Assembly: GCA_020796225.1 (NCBI GenBank)
Contig: CM036771.1
Span: 30,696,703-30,760,702, forward strand
Length of the DNA stretch: 64,000 nt
Reading direction: 5' to 3'
DNA from: Arion vulgaris
Lineage: Eukaryota; Mollusca; Gastropoda; Stylommatophora; Arionidae
This document shows positions 21,614 through 33,164 of the stretch, piece by piece (within the stretch, counting starts at the first letter, position 1; each line of letters begins with the position of its first letter). The position numbers and the translations under genes were made by a program. The notes under the pieces are model-generated. The model was not told where the DNA came from, ran no database searches, and saw only the letters and a list, made by a program, of their open reading frames with translations.

Positions 21614-22922
21614 GAATGTTTTGACATTGGACTCTGAATGTGTGAAATACCCTAGCAGGTATGGGTTGCATGATATCGAATGCTTACAGTGGCAGGATGT
21701 TGTTCTACATGTAATTCTGAATGCTATACAGTTAAATACCCCAGTGGACACAACGACATGGCCCCAGGATGCACAGCGTTTGTGGTCGTTTCATGAGAAA
21801 CTATGTATCCACAAGGGGATTCTTTGTATACGAGTGTGTGCAGATTGTGATGGCGATGAATTGAGGATTATTGTTCCTCTTTCTTTACGTCACATTGTAC
21901 TAAAATCTATTCATGAATTAGGTCATCAAGGGCGCGATAGGACCTTGGCTTTGTTAAAATCAAGATTTTGTTGGTGTGGTATGTCTGGAGATGTTAGGAA
22001 GGTAGTAAAGTCCTGCATTGTTTGTAACATGTCTAAACCCCCGAAGAGGATCACAACTACCTATGGTCATATTGTAGCTCATCGTCCATTAGAGATGATA
22101 GCTATAGATTTTATTGAATTCCCAAAAGATTCTTATGGCTTCCGACACGCATTGATAATGACCGATGTATTTACTAAATATGTGGTTGCCTATCCTACGG
22201 TAGATCAGACGGCGTTAACTGTGGCTGAAGTTATACAAACTAGGTGGATCCCTGCTTTTGGGGTACCCAGTAAAATACACTCAGATTTAGGGAAAGGATT
22301 TGAGTCGGCTGTTGTGCTGGCACTCTGCAATAGGTATGGGATAAAGAAATCCAGGACCACGACATATAACCCACGCGGAAATGCAATGTGTGAAAGGTTT
22401 AATCGCACATTGTTTGCTATGCTTCGTGCGTTGCCAGATCAAGATAAATTAGAATGGTCCAGACATATGCCCAATTTGGTTTTGGGATACAACATTACTC
22501 CTCACACCTCCACAGGATGGTCGACATACTATTTGCTTTTTGGTCGACACCCCAAATTACCCATCAATTTTATTATAGAAGATTTATTCTTTCAGGATGA
22601 CGAGGGATCTCCTCGAGAATGTGAATGGGCAGCGGCCCATAGAGATGCCAGTGATAGGGTAGCACATCTTCACAAGCTGGGAGATGATAGACGGGGCAAT
22701 ATCGACATTATCCCGTTGAATAGTTTGGTGCGCCGGAGTATTGGTCATAATAGGGACGCAAACAAACTAGACAATATTTATTCTGCTCAGGTATACCGTG
22801 TGTTACAGGTTCCTGATATGAATTCTGGCTATTATATAATAGCACCGATAAACGGCACTAGTCAATCTCGACTAACGATATCAGGCCGCCACATCAAGAG
22901 ATGTGAAACCTTTTTAAACTGA
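21605..22922 (+). CDS. pol part 4: integrase
   Basis: A 436-codon uninterrupted frame. The N-terminal HHCC zinc site is His 21912 and His 21924, Cys 22014 and Cys 22023. The catalytic triad is Asp (22107-22109, AIDFIEF), Asp (22284-22286, IHSDLG) and Glu (22392-22394, MCERFNRTL), with the canonical 35 residues between the last two. The usual HSDQG is HSDLG here. A C-terminal region follows (IYSAQVYRVL, YYIIAPI, SGRHIKRC). No chromodomain is evident. It inserts the cDNA into host DNA. Confidence 0.92.
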
Positions 22923-23969
22923 GTCCCACTGAGTTTAGTTGCCTGTTTGGGTTTATATTTGTTCCTTTGGGGTTGTTGGGGGGACTTTAATGTTTATCAT
23001 TTATATATCAATGATGATATGATGTTGATGGTGAGGAGTGTTGAGTTGATTATAAGATTGGTGTTGTAGCCTTTTTATGATATATTTTGTTTATTTAAAA
23101 ATGTTTCTTCGTTTAATTTAAAATATTTAAAACTTCGTTGCCTCTTGAAGGAGTTGACAATGCAGTACCACCACCCGGGAACTGGGAGACCGGAGGATGC
23201 AACCTCAAGGTGCTCAAATGGGGTTATAATTCGGTCATTGATGATCGTCATTGTGCGAATTTTTACGTTTTTCGTGCTGGGGGTGGAGTAGGGGCTCTCA
23301 GATGTTGGTCATTTCCCCTGGGTTGGTCGGTTGGGTATATATTGTTACCTCAATGGTGCATAAATAATGTTGCCAAACGATATGATACAGTATACATATA
23401 AAATGTTTTTTTTTGTGTGCCATAATCAAGTCATAACTAGTTTTTTTTGAGTTTTCAGAATGTTCGATCTAACTTCGACTGGCATGATTGACAGGGGATT
23501 AATATAGTGACAGTTGGCGGGTGCCACCCCGAGTCCAAGTACAGCCACCTCGCATTGCCCTCCAAGTGGATTGACATGCCATTGCATTACCCTGGGATTT
23601 GTCCAATGACATTTTTTGTGACTGAATTTTCTATGTTTATTTGTTTCAGCACATATGAACAGCGGGTTAACTTTAATGTTCGCCATGGTCGCCTATGGCC
23701 AGTTGATGAGTCACGTTCAACAACGTGTGCTGACTAGTTCCCATTTCAGCCTGACGTTCAAGCTTGGTCCTCCTGAGAACCCGTCAGGATTTTCCTCCCC
23801 TTGACCGTGGTTGATTGGTTATAGATTAAGTGTTGTGAAGCCACGTTCCGTGAAGTGTGGTACCTTGTGTCCATTCAGCTGTCACACACCTAATGAACCC
23901 AATTATATCATATACCTGTGCACTTAATATTGAGTGTCGCGTTGGGGCAACGCGAAGTCGCCCGGGAGG
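22923..23969 (+). other. Gypsy 3' untranslated region
   Basis: About 1 kb between the integrase stop and the 3' LTR. The longest frame (23138-23401) is Gly/Trp-rich and matches no env or accessory family that I recognise. A GGGAGG run just before the LTR may serve as a weak polypurine tract. Confidence 0.6.
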
Positions 23970-24505
23970 TGTAGAGTAGTCTAGGGGTGGCCAGCGCATG
24001 ACAAGCAATAGAATACAATAATACGAATAGACTAGTGTTGCACTCTCAAAACAGAAGGGCAACACATGACAACAAGACAGTTACGTAGAAAATGACGTAA
24101 GGTAGCGACAGCTTAGGAAGAGGAAGGAGAAACAAAAACACGGAAAAGAGGACAGACGTGTTACAAAGAACGAGATAGATAGGGTAGCTCAAATGACCAG
24201 TTTAGAAGACAGATCGACTACAAGAATATACTGGTCACGTACACATGCATTAAGTGATACCATGTGATCTGTTAATAAAGATGGAACATTCATGAAATGA
24301 CGGTTGGTTATTTATTATAAGTTTGTCTGGTATTTCAAGCCAGTCTGTACTATGTTGTCTACAAAACTACCATTATAACAACCTCTTACGACAACATCCA
24401 AATGGCACAACTAATACTACCACATACATCATTGCTACCACTTGTCACAATGAAAGGGAAGAAACTGTAGTTACAATAATGAAACCCCCAGCAGCATCGT
24501 TAACA
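23970..24505 (+). repeat. 3' LTR, 536 bp
   Basis: It starts TGTAGAGTAGTCTAGGGGTG and ends CAGCATCGTTAACA. It includes about 214 bp missing from the 5' LTR. The AATAAA signal is conserved. The following ATTG (24506-24509) is the target duplication. Confidence 0.92.
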
Positions 24506-24680
24506 ATTGCTACTAATGTCGCGTCCCAGTTGACATACTGCTTCATTGCTACTAATGTCGCGTCCCAGTTGATATACTGCTTTATCGATTGTCTACTAAT
24601 GTCGCATCCCTTGAATCTGATATACCTGCTTTTCACTTGTCGCATCCATATACCATGTCAATGTCGTCCCAGTTGACATA
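24506..24680. repeat. 39-bp minisatellite, continuation
   Basis: CATTGCTACTAATGTCGCGT units resume after the 3' LTR for about four copies, the last two degenerate (CGCATCCC). Together with 16890-17809 this is one array split by the retrotransposon. Confidence 0.9.
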
Positions 24681-24859
24681 CTGCATTGTCTATTGCTCGT
24701 GTAACCTTGCAGTTCCAAAATTTTATTGCTTCTAGACTCTTTCAAAAGGGGCCCTTAACTGTTGCTCTAATTGACCAATATTCTCTATCATAACTTTCTT
24801 TTTAATCATTTCTGCTGTGTAATAATGGGCGTATTAAAACTAAATTACGAATTTTCAAT

Positions 24860-24934
24860 TTAAATGTTGTATAAATCCTAACATATGCCGAAAAATAATG
24901 AATATAAAATGGAACGAATTCAGGAGAAGTGATC
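24860..24934 (+). mobile_element. RTE-like LINE tail, left half
   Basis: ATGAATATAAAATGGAACGAATTCAGGAGAAGTGATC continues directly into the sequence at 29096 once the I-like LINE is removed. The joined frame resembles the region just before the (K/R)RRW.(Y/W)(V/I)GH box of RTE-type LINEs. Confidence 0.5.
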
Positions 24935-27900
24935 TTCTTCTTCTTCCAACGTTTTCAGACATCGATTTGTATACTTTTAAAGTAGTTAGTGGTCAACCGG
25001 AGTCCATGTACATCTCCGTATATCTTGTCTTGGACTGATATGGGGATTGGCCATGTGTTTTCTCTCTGTTCCATGTACGTTGGACATTCTGCAGTATGTG
25101 TGTCTCTGTCATCTTGCTGGTGCCACATGTACATATGTCAGATGGGCCTATTTTATACTTGTTAAACAGATGATAACTCAGTCTATTGTGCCCTGTTCGT
25201 AGACGAAAAATGACAACCTGTTCTCTCTACTTAGTTGGTGGTAAGCATCGTCCTTTTCATGCCCTGTGTGATCTCTCAGTCATTTGTTCTTGTAGGCCAT
25301 TTTATCCGTACTTTTGCTTCCTCATATGTCATACTGGTGTCTGTCTGTGGTAGCCTGCTTCCTGCTTTTGCCAATATGTCTGCAGTCTCATTGCCAGGTA
25401 TTCCGCAGTGAGATGGTATCCACTGTATTATCACTCTAGAGAAGATGTTGCATACTTGGTGTAGTGATGCTTGCAGTTCCTTCAAGTTGTTATCGTCTTC
25501 ATTTTTTAGAGTAGTAATTACTGACAGGGCATCAGTAAGAAATACCAGGTTTTCATTTACATGTTCCTCTGACACTATGGCTTCTGCTGCCGCTTTTAGG
25601 GCCTCTGCCTCTGCTCTGTAATTGCTGGAGAACCTTCCTGTCGCTAATTTTAGCTTCCTGAGTTTCATGTCACTGAGCACCATGAGGGCTCCTCCTCCTC
25701 CATTTTCAGTTGCATTTGCTGCAGACCCATCTGTGTATACATAGGTCCACCTGCTGTTAGGAAAGTGTTCCTTTAGGTACTCTGTGGCCAGGAGTTTTCT
25801 TTCTTCACTTGTTTGTTGGTTTTTCCTACTATCCCTGTGATGTTCTCATTCAGCTCTGGGAATTTTGTATCTTTCCATATCTGTCTTGTGTTGGTGTATT
25901 TTAGTGGTTTGGGGAATCTACACATGATGGTTGTTTGCTCTTCATCATCTTGGTTGTCGCTGCAAAGTTGGTTCGTTTTAGTCTGCCCCTTTCTAGCCCA
26001 TTCATTCTGTTGTACATTGGGTGATCTTCTAGTCTCTTGAACTTTTCTGCTTGTTTTTGTGCTCTGCTGTCTCTTATATCCTCCATTGGTTGTAGGCCGG
26101 TGGTCTTCTCATTTCCTGTATTGGAGTAGATCTCATTCCCCTGAATAATTTTATAGCTTGGTTCTGAACACGGTTGATTTGATTGAATTGGATTGGGCTA
26201 CAGTTGCCATGCAGAGAATTCCATAGTCCAGTGTCGGGCGAACATATCCCATATAAAGCTTCTTTAAAACACTGTTATCTGCCCCCAGGTTGTGCCAGCT
26301 AGTTTTTTCATGATTGCCATCCTGGATTTTGCTCGGGTTTTGTTTTTTCAATCTGAGCATGCCATGTCATGCGCTGGTCGAAGGTGATTCCAAGGTATGT
26401 TGGGTTTTTCTCTGGGAGCAATATATGGTTATTTAGTAGGAGCTTTGGACTTTGAGATTTTGTTGATAGGAGAAAATCGTATATGTCGTTTTCTTTTCAT
26501 TGGCTTTGATCAGCCATGTATTGGACCATTGGTCTCAGGGATGTGAGGCCTGTTGTATTCTGCTTGTTGCAGCTGTAATGCGCTCCTCTGATGTCCACAG
26601 GGCCAGGTCATCCGCATACAGGGCGTGGTGGATCCTTCTGGGTATGTTCTCGGTTATGTCATGATGTATATGAGGAACAGTGTTGGCGACAGTACTCACC
26701 TGAGGAACTCCTTGTTCTAGAGTTGTTTTCCTGCTGGTGAACTCTTGCACTTGCACTTTAGCAGTTCTTTTTCTAGATACTGTGATATCCATTTGTACAT
26801 TCGTCCTGCTACTTGGTTTCTGTGCAACTTCACTTTTAGGCCAGCCTTCCACACTTTATCAAAAGCCTTCTCCAGATCTACCCATACTGCTAGCGTTTGT
26901 TTTCCCTCTTGAAAAGCATCTATCTCCTGGGCGATGTATGTCACTTGATCTTCTGTAGATCTGTGTTTTCGGAAGCCTGCTTGTTGGGGAGTAGAAGCCC
27001 TTTTCTTCCAGATGCCACATTAGTCTGGTGTTGATCATGCGCTCTAGCAATTTTCCTACGCAGCTCAGTAGGCTAATTGGTCTATAACTGCTAGGTCTGT
27101 GTATCCTTCCCCGTCTATTTTATCGGTATCAGTATAGCTTCCTTCCATTCTTTGGGTATAACGCCACTTTTCCAGCTACAGTTAAATATTTCTCGTAACT
27201 TCTTTTTCGCTTGTCGTTCCATTTCTATAATCATTTCGTTAGTTATCCCATCATTGCCTGGTGATTTTCTTTTCTTTATAGAGCGTAATGCTTTTTCTAA
27301 TTCATGTATTGTGAATTTAGTTGTCATGTGCTCCTCGGGGACCTTGAATGAGGTCAGTGAGCCATTAGTTCTTCTTTTATGGTTTCCTTCCTTTCTTCAG
27401 GAACATCTATATGATTTACTTGTGTAAAGTGTTCACTAAGGATATTGGCAGCTTGTTTCCCTCTTAGCTGTTCATCATTCTGTTTGATGGTGATTGTGTG
27501 CTTGTATTTATTTTCTTGGTTTAGTGCCTGGCTAGTTTCACAACTTATTTCCATCTCTGTCTAGGTTAAGGCTTTGTGTTTTTCTATCCAGCTGTTTCTA
27601 GCATTTTCGTTTAGTGTTCGTTTGTATCTTGCTGAGGTGGCTTTAAGTTTAATGTTTGCTTCTGTTGTTCTTTCTATTTCTGCAATGTCTCTTGCTTTCG
27701 TTAGTTCTACTTCTAGTTGTTCTAATTCGTCCGTCCAGAATGGGCTGTAGTTTGGTCTCGCACCTCGAGGGATGGACTCAGTGGCTGCTTTTTGAGGGCT
27801 TTGTTAAAGTCTGCAACCCCAGTTTTATCGTACTCTTGCGTATGTTTAGAGGTTCACAGTATAGGTCTGTCAGGAGTGCAAATTTCCCCCAGTCTGCTCG

Positions 27901-29081
27901 TTTGTAGTTCCATCTTGGTAACAGCTTTGGTTGCTGTGGGGAGTATGCAACATTTACGGCCAGCTTTACTGGTCTGTGATCACTTCCTGCGAGTTGGTCC
28001 AGCACCATTCTGTCAATTTTGTGGTGGATGTCACCTGTGCTAAAGGCCAGGTCTGGTGTGGAGGTGGTTTTCCAGGTTCTGGAGTAGTAACTAGGTTTAT
28101 CCTCAGCATTGTTGATTAAGTGTAGGTTGCTGTCTATCTCCCAGTCCTCCACCTCATCACCTCTGTTATTTATATCCTGGTAGCCACGCTTGAGGTGACT
28201 ATTAAAGTCTCCTACTACATCAGTTTGTTGGTATTATGTTCATGTTCTCCAGTACTAAGTCTTTGTTTGGAGGGCAGTAGATGTTATAGATCCGGGTGCT
28301 CCCAATTGGGGTTGTTGCGTCTATCCCTACAATTTCTGACTGTCTACTATCACATACTGTTATTTCTTGACATGCAATCTCATTTCGGGCGAGGATCAGG
28401 ACTCACCTTTGAGTCCTTCCCTGTCTAGTCGGAAGGTCTGATATCCTCTAATGGAAAATCTGAGGCTAGAGTTTAGGTGCGTCTCTTGTATGCATGCTAT
28501 GTCTATCTGCTCCTGTTGTAGATATTTTGTTAACGGGACCTTCTTCTTTAGTACTCCCTCTGCATTCCACTGCATAATGTTGAATGTTCTATGATTTGCT
28601 TCACTAGTGTTTGTCCCCTACTGTCCCCGGCTTGGCGCGGATCGATCACTCCTGCCGTCTGTCGAGACCTGCTGACCACTACTCTTTTTTTGTATACCAG
28701 TCGGTGTCGCCGTAAAACGAATTGCGTTGCACATTGTGCACCCGTCTTCTGCGGCGTTCTGTCAGGCTGCCCACCTTTAGCCTAATTTATTAACCTACAA
28801 GGTAGCAGGTTGACTCGCTCTTAGTCCATCGCCACGCGGTGTGCTACCTATCGATAACAGGTCACGCTATTCTCCGATACGGCGCCGGCACGCTCAGGGC
28901 CACAATGTACGGTCAGGCGTTTGCTCTGACCATACATACACAAACACGGACACTAATCAACACGTTTTATCCGCTTATAGTAGCCAGAAACCGCGTAAAT
29001 CACACCGCAATCACAAGAAATCGCGCACAGTTTATCCGTTAGGAATTTTCACACCCGACATGTTGGCGACCGGAAATCCAC
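24935..29081 (-). mobile_element. I/Jockey-like non-LTR retrotransposon, about 4.1 kb
   Basis: The minus-strand element is flanked by perfect 14-bp target duplications CAGGAGAAGTGATC (24921-24934 and 29082-29095). Its 3' end is a (GAA)n tail (24935-24948). It encodes endonuclease, reverse transcriptase and RNase H in one decayed ORF and retains about 500 bp of 5' leader, so it seems nearly full length rather than 5'-truncated. I see no separate ORF1 with zinc knuckles. An APE-type endonuclease with RNase H points to the I/Ingi/Jockey side of LINEs; the exact clade is uncertain. Confidence 0.9.
24955..28575 (-). pseudogene. LINE ORF2: endonuclease, RT, RNase H
   Basis: Reading down from 28575, the APE endonuclease starts at MQWNAEGVL and keeps IACIQETHL (Glu) and a GSDHRPV box (about 27960). 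The RT shows K.RKSPGNDGITNEM (about 27260), LERMINTRL, VWVDLEKAFDKVW (about 26870) and the catalytic YADD in HALYADDLALW (about 26610). The thumb has YVRPTLDYGIL. RNase H follows with NYRAEAEALKAA, FLTDALSVI and WIPSHCGIPGNETADILA (25350-25640), then a C-terminal CTCGT...H knuckle (about 25120). Many frameshifts and stops split it into ten or so frames, so it is dead as read. Confidence 0.9.
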
Positions 29082-29400
29082 CAGGAGAAGTGATCAAATC
29101 AGAGAAATGTCTGGTCAACCACTAGTGATAACTTTTATAGGAAAGAGAAGATGGAGATATGTTGGACACATCTTGAGGAGAAATGATCAACGAATATCAA
29201 AGCAGGCATTGAAGTGGGATGCAAAGGGTTTAAGAAAAAGAGGACGACCCTGAAACGAACTTTGCTGAGAAAGGCAAGAAATATCTGTCTCAGTTCCATG
29301 GAGGAGATTGAGCGAGTTGCCTAGTATAGAGCGGTATGGAGAAATTGCTTGCAGGCCCTAAGTAACGATAACGGTACGAGAGGAATTATTATTATTATGC
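29082..29400 (+). pseudogene. RTE-like LINE tail, right half
   Basis: The frame gives a KRRWRYVGHILRRNDQRISK block, ALKWDAKGLRKRGRP, then a W-R stretch and an (ATT)n tail at about 29385-29397. The RW.Y(V/I)GH.LR.......AL.W...G.RKRGRP order is the C-terminus of RTE-type LINEs. Stops follow RGRP. It was the target of the I-like LINE above. Confidence 0.75.
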
Positions 29401-29404
29401 AGGT

Positions 29405-30235
29405 TTAAGGGAAATCAAGGCTTGCAGGTGACTGCTGTACAAATCAAGCTTGCAGGATGACTGCTGTACAAATCAAGGCTTGCAGGTATGACTGCTGTAC
29501 AAATCAAGGCTTGCAGGTATGACTGCTGTACAAATCAAGGCTTGCAGGTATGACTGCTGTACAAATCAACTTGCAGGTATGACTGCTGTACAACGGCTTG
29601 CAGTGTAGACTGCTGTACAAATCAAGGCTTGCAGGTATGACTGCTGTACAAATCAAGGCTTGCAGGCATGACTGCTGTACAAATCAAGGCTTGCAGGTAT
29701 GACTGCTGTACAAATCAAGGCTTGCAGGTATGACTGCTGTACAAATCAAGGCTTGCAGGTATGACTGCTGTACAAATCAAGGCTTGCAGGTATGACTGCT
29801 GTACAAATCAAGGCTTGCAGGTATGACTGCTGTCAAAATCAAGGCTTGCAGGTATGACTGCTGTACAAATCAAGGCTTGCAGGTATGACTGCTGTACAAA
29901 TCAAGGCTTGCAGGTATGACTGCTGTACAAATCAAGGCTTGCAGGTATGACTGCTGTACAAATCAAGGCTTGCAGGTATGACTGCTGACAAATCAAGGCT
30001 TGCAGGTATGACTGCTGTAATAAATCAAGGCTTGCAGGTATGACTGCTGTACAAATCAAGGCTTGCAGGTATGACTGCTGTACAAATCAAGGCTTGCAGG
30101 TATGACTGCTGTACAAATCAAGGCTTGCAGGTAGATCGTAAATCAAGGCTAGATATGACTGTGCAAATCAGGCTAGCAGGTATGACTGCTGTACAAATCA
30201 AGGCTTGCAGGTATGACTGCTGTACAAATCGGGTG
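29405..30235. repeat. 31-bp minisatellite, about 27 copies
   Basis: Units open AAATCAAGGCTTGCAGGTAT and close GACTGCTGTAC. Outer units are degenerate (29410-29610 and 30130-30180). The array begins within about 10 bp of the LINE (ATT)n tail. Confidence 0.95.
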
Positions 30236-30269
30236 AGCAATGGAACAGGCTGATATTATAAATTCCCTA

Positions 30270-30500
30270 AGGGAGTGAGGACGTGTACAGGATTCACGCA
30301 ATATTGATGAATCTACAACACTAACTAAACTGCAAGAGTTCCACGTCAAGTGTGGTGTAGCTAGACAAGAACACTATGCTGGTAGCCAAAGAAGAATAGT
30401 AAACCAACACAGAACCCGAGTCGTTAGTCGCCACACACTGAGAGACATATTGAGGAGGAGATCGGAGCACTTATGGAATAATTGGTTCGCGGTGCAGTGA
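30270..30500 (+). pseudogene. RNase-H LINE tail fragment
   Basis: The frame gives GVARQEHYAGSQRRIVNQH, RTRVVSRHTLRDILRRRSEH and LW. This resembles the post-RNase H tail of LINEs, with an RTG..SR.TL..LL...EH.W pattern. Sister pieces are at 5107, 15475 and 35795. Confidence 0.55.
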
Positions 30501-30699
30501 TGGTGATTTGACTACTAAACTAAACTAAACATAACAAACAAACCGACCGTCTGCCTTAGCTAAAATGAGCTCTCCACTCGTTCAAGGAACAAAAGGTTGC
30601 ACATTGAAGCTGTCAGAAAGACGTTTCACGAAACATGTGGATGCTCTACAGATCAATCAACAACTTTACTTAAGCAATTCGCTAGAATAGTTCTCTTTA

Positions 30700-31215
30700 T
30701 GTGGTTTGTCTGTTGCAGAACGTCGCTCTCATCGCAGCCTTCTCGAAAGACTCTCGGTCTGTAACTAATTTTCCGCCTTCTTCATCGTCATGCGTCCTGT
30801 TTCTTTATGTCCTGTTGCCATAGTGGTCTTGGCAGTCCAGACTATTTTATTTCCACTACGTACTGGTCACTGCCGACTCAACAGACACTTACATAGGCTT
30901 GGAATAAGTCAAGCAACTCTTTGCCTGTGTCAGCAGGCAAACCATACACCCAAAATGTCACTGCAAGTCTGTCCTCTTCTAGGTGAGCTGAGAAACAACA
31001 TGTGACCACAACCATTCAACCTGAAAACTAAGATCTGGAAGACTTGACTACACATCTTCTTGTCAACAGTGGATCAATCACATGACCAAAGATACAACAT
31101 GTGACCACACCCATTCAACCTGAAAACTAAGATCTGGAAGACCTGACTACACATCTTCTTGTCAACAGTGGATCAATCACATGACCAAAGATTGCCGAAG
31201 AAGAAGAATTAGTTA
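30700..31215 (+). pseudogene. I/Jockey-like LINE 3' fragment with internal duplication
   Basis: LRTGHCRLNRHLHRLGI, then CLCQQ....P.MSLQVCPLL, is the C-terminal Cys/His region of I/Jockey-like LINEs, followed by a (GAAGAAGAA) tail at 31195-31211. A roughly 103-bp segment (AACATGTGACCACA to ATGACCAAAGAT) is tandemly duplicated at about 30988-31190. Same broad class as the element at 24935-29081, opposite strand. Confidence 0.65.
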
Positions 31216-31410
31216 AGTTCGTCTGTTTTGTGCTAGAACCAAGTTTAAAAAGTTGTTGAGTTTTGGTATTCATTGTTGTTGTTCATATGTACGAGGTATT
31301 TGTTATCGTTGGAACAATGCACACAACGAGATGATACATTTAAGTACACTTGTTGATTTAAGTTGCAAATACATATATCAGTTTGTGGTCTGCAGTTGCG
31401 ACGGGTCGGT

Positions 31411-31575
31411 GAAGACCATTATGAAAGGAGGCAACCCAGCAAAGAAGAAGAGGATAAGAATATGACCATGGATAAGATGCATTCAAGATGTAACTGATGA
31501 TTTGAGCATGACGGCTGCAGAGGCGGACATCTGGCATGAGAGAAATTTCGAAGGACTACCTAAAGGGTCAAAAAG
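31411..31575 (+). pseudogene. RTE-like LINE C-terminal fragment
   Basis: MKGGNPAKKKRIRI, a stop, PWIRCIQDVTDDLSMTAAEA and a W.....F stretch match the tail at 12785-13065 (MIQDATDDLSMTVADE). It is degenerate and joined directly to a SINE-1. Confidence 0.6.
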
Positions 31576-31579
31576 CGAA

Positions 31580-31810
31580 GAAGACTTCATTGCATCAGGT
31601 TTTACCCCATATGGCTCAGTCCCTCTACGCAGAAATGACACGCCACCTACTGAATTACACAAACCACGAACTCCGTTGCTCTGGCAACGATCCTAGGGTT
31701 CTCTGGAAAAAACTGCATTCGTGAACAGAACGGCGCGATCCGGATTCAGACCTCGACCTTCGAAACGAAAGGCGAGTGCTTAATAACTTAACCACAGAGA
31801 CCCAACAAGA
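31580..31810 (-). repeat. SINE-1, tRNA-derived
   Basis: The minus strand begins GTCTCTGTGGTTAAGTTATT (A-box-like), spacer, GGTCGAGGTCTGAATCCGGA (B-box-like), then CTGTTCACGAATGCAGTTTT, TTTCTGCGTAGAGGGACTGA and CCATATGGGG. It is complete from the tRNA-like head to the GAAGTC tail. Confidence 0.7.
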
Positions 31811-32117
31811 ACTGTTAGGTTGGCAAAGTTGTGCTGAGAACAAGCTGTTTGATGACGGTCACAGTGATGACACTTTTGTATTGAGGTCATTTCCCATCTT
31901 GCACTACGCTGCTGTGTTAATCAATATCTATAATTTGCTTTCTGTTCTCAGGTTTGAACTCATTTAAGTATGTGAACTCAACAGATGTTACAGGTTGTAC
32001 ATTTTTTCCTTACGTAACATATGTTCTTATTTGAGCTTGACAATTTGGAACATGAGTCAGTCAGTTCTGACAGGTATGATAAATGTAATGTGACATCAAT
32101 CTACAATATACATCTGT
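31811..32117. other. No gene seen
   Basis: About 300 bp between two oppositely oriented SINE-1 copies. There is no recognisable coding or repeat structure. Confidence 0.4.
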
Positions 32118-32375
32118 AAATGTAGTCTGTGGTTAAGTGGTTAAGCATTTGCCTAGCGGTCCGAAGGTCAGGGGTTTGAATCCGGACATGCACCGTTCTG
32201 TTTACGAGTGTAAGTTTTTTTTCCAGAGACCCCTAATATTGTTGACGGAACTACGAGTTCGTGCTTTGCACAATAATCTCGACAAGTGGTGTGACATTTC
32301 TGCGTAGGGGGACCTAGCATGGGCGATCAAATCAGATGCAATGAAGTCAATACTTTGGCTTTAGATCTTTAGATT
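32118..32375 (+). repeat. SINE-1, tRNA-derived, best-preserved copy
   Basis: Head: TCTGTGGTTAAGTGGTTAAG (A box TGGTTAAGTGG) and GGGGTTTGAATCCGGAC (B box GGTTTGAATCC). The body carries CCAGAGACCCCTAATATTGT, GAGTTCGTGCTTTGCACAAT, TTTCTGCGTAGGGGGACC and a GAAGTC-rich 3' end. The CCA end and acceptor stem of a real tRNA are absent, so it is a SINE, not a tRNA gene. The 38-bp array begins at its 3' end. Confidence 0.75.
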
Positions 32376-33112
32376 CTTTAAATGTAATATTATAGTGTAT
32401 GATTCTAAGTGTACTTTAAATGTAATATTATAGTGTATGCTTCTAAGTGTACTTTAAATGTAATATTATAGTGTATGCTTCTAAGTGTACTTTAAATGTA
32501 ATATTATAGTGTATGCTTCTAAGAGTAGCTTACTTAAATGTAATATTATAGTGTATGCTTCTAATGTGTACTTTAAATGTAATATTATAGTGTATGCTAT
32601 CTAAAGATGTACTTTAAATTATAATATTATAGTGTATGCTTCTAAGTGTACTTTAAATGTAATATTATAGTGTATGATTCTAAGAGTACTTTAAATGTAA
32701 TATTATAGTGTATGCTTCTAAGTGTACTTTAAATATAATATTATAGTGTATGATTCTAAGAGTACTTTAAATGTAATATTATAATGTGTATGACTTCTAA
32801 ATGTACTTTAAATGTAATATTATAGTGTATGATTCTAAGTGTACTTTAAATGTAATATTATAGTGTATGATTCTAAGAGTACTTTAAATGTAATATTATA
32901 GTGTATGCTTCTAAGTGTACTTTAAATGTAATATTATAGTGTATGCTTCTAAGTGTACTTTAAATTAATATTATAGTGTATGATACTAAAATACTTAAAT
33001 GTAATATTATAGTGTATGATACTAAGATACTTTAAATGTAATATTATAGTGTGATGATTCTAAAATTACTTTAAATGTAATATTATAGTGTATGATTCTA
33101 AGAGTACTTAGA
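32376..33112. repeat. 38-bp AT-rich minisatellite, about 19 copies
   Basis: Units open TTTAAATGTAATATTATAGT and close GTATG(C/A)TTCTAAGTGTAC. Numerous one- to four-base indels are present. The array starts directly after the SINE-1 tail. Confidence 0.95.
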
Positions 33113-33164
33113 ATATCATGAATAGAGAAAACAACAAACGTTTCTGTTCTGCAACAGCTTGATA

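Larger units (their letters stand above)
17810..24505 (+). mobile_element. Ty3/gypsy LTR retrotransposon, 6.7 kb
   Basis: The element has two LTRs (17810-18131 and 23970-24505), both TG...CA, a TGGTGTCAGAA primer-binding region just after the 5' LTR, and gag, protease, reverse transcriptase, RNase H and integrase in Ty3/gypsy order. The 4-bp direct repeat ATTG flanks it (17806-17809 and 24506-24509). The sequence on either side rejoins the interrupted CATTGCTACTAATG minisatellite unit. The coding region has several frameshifts and at least one stop. No env-like frame is recognisable between integrase and the 3' LTR. Confidence 0.93.

Noticed and set aside
23138..23401. env or accessory gene of the gypsy element
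   Set aside because: The 87-codon frame has no signal peptide, membrane anchor or family resemblance that I can see. Treated as 3' untranslated sequence.
27152..28428. Plus-strand hydrophobic open frames across the LINE
   Set aside because: They are shadows of the minus-strand endonuclease and RT coding region. Only the minus strand gives conserved motifs.
32118..32200. Genuine tRNA gene
   Set aside because: A and B boxes are present, but the acceptor stem does not close and the sequence continues into a SINE body shared by other copies.
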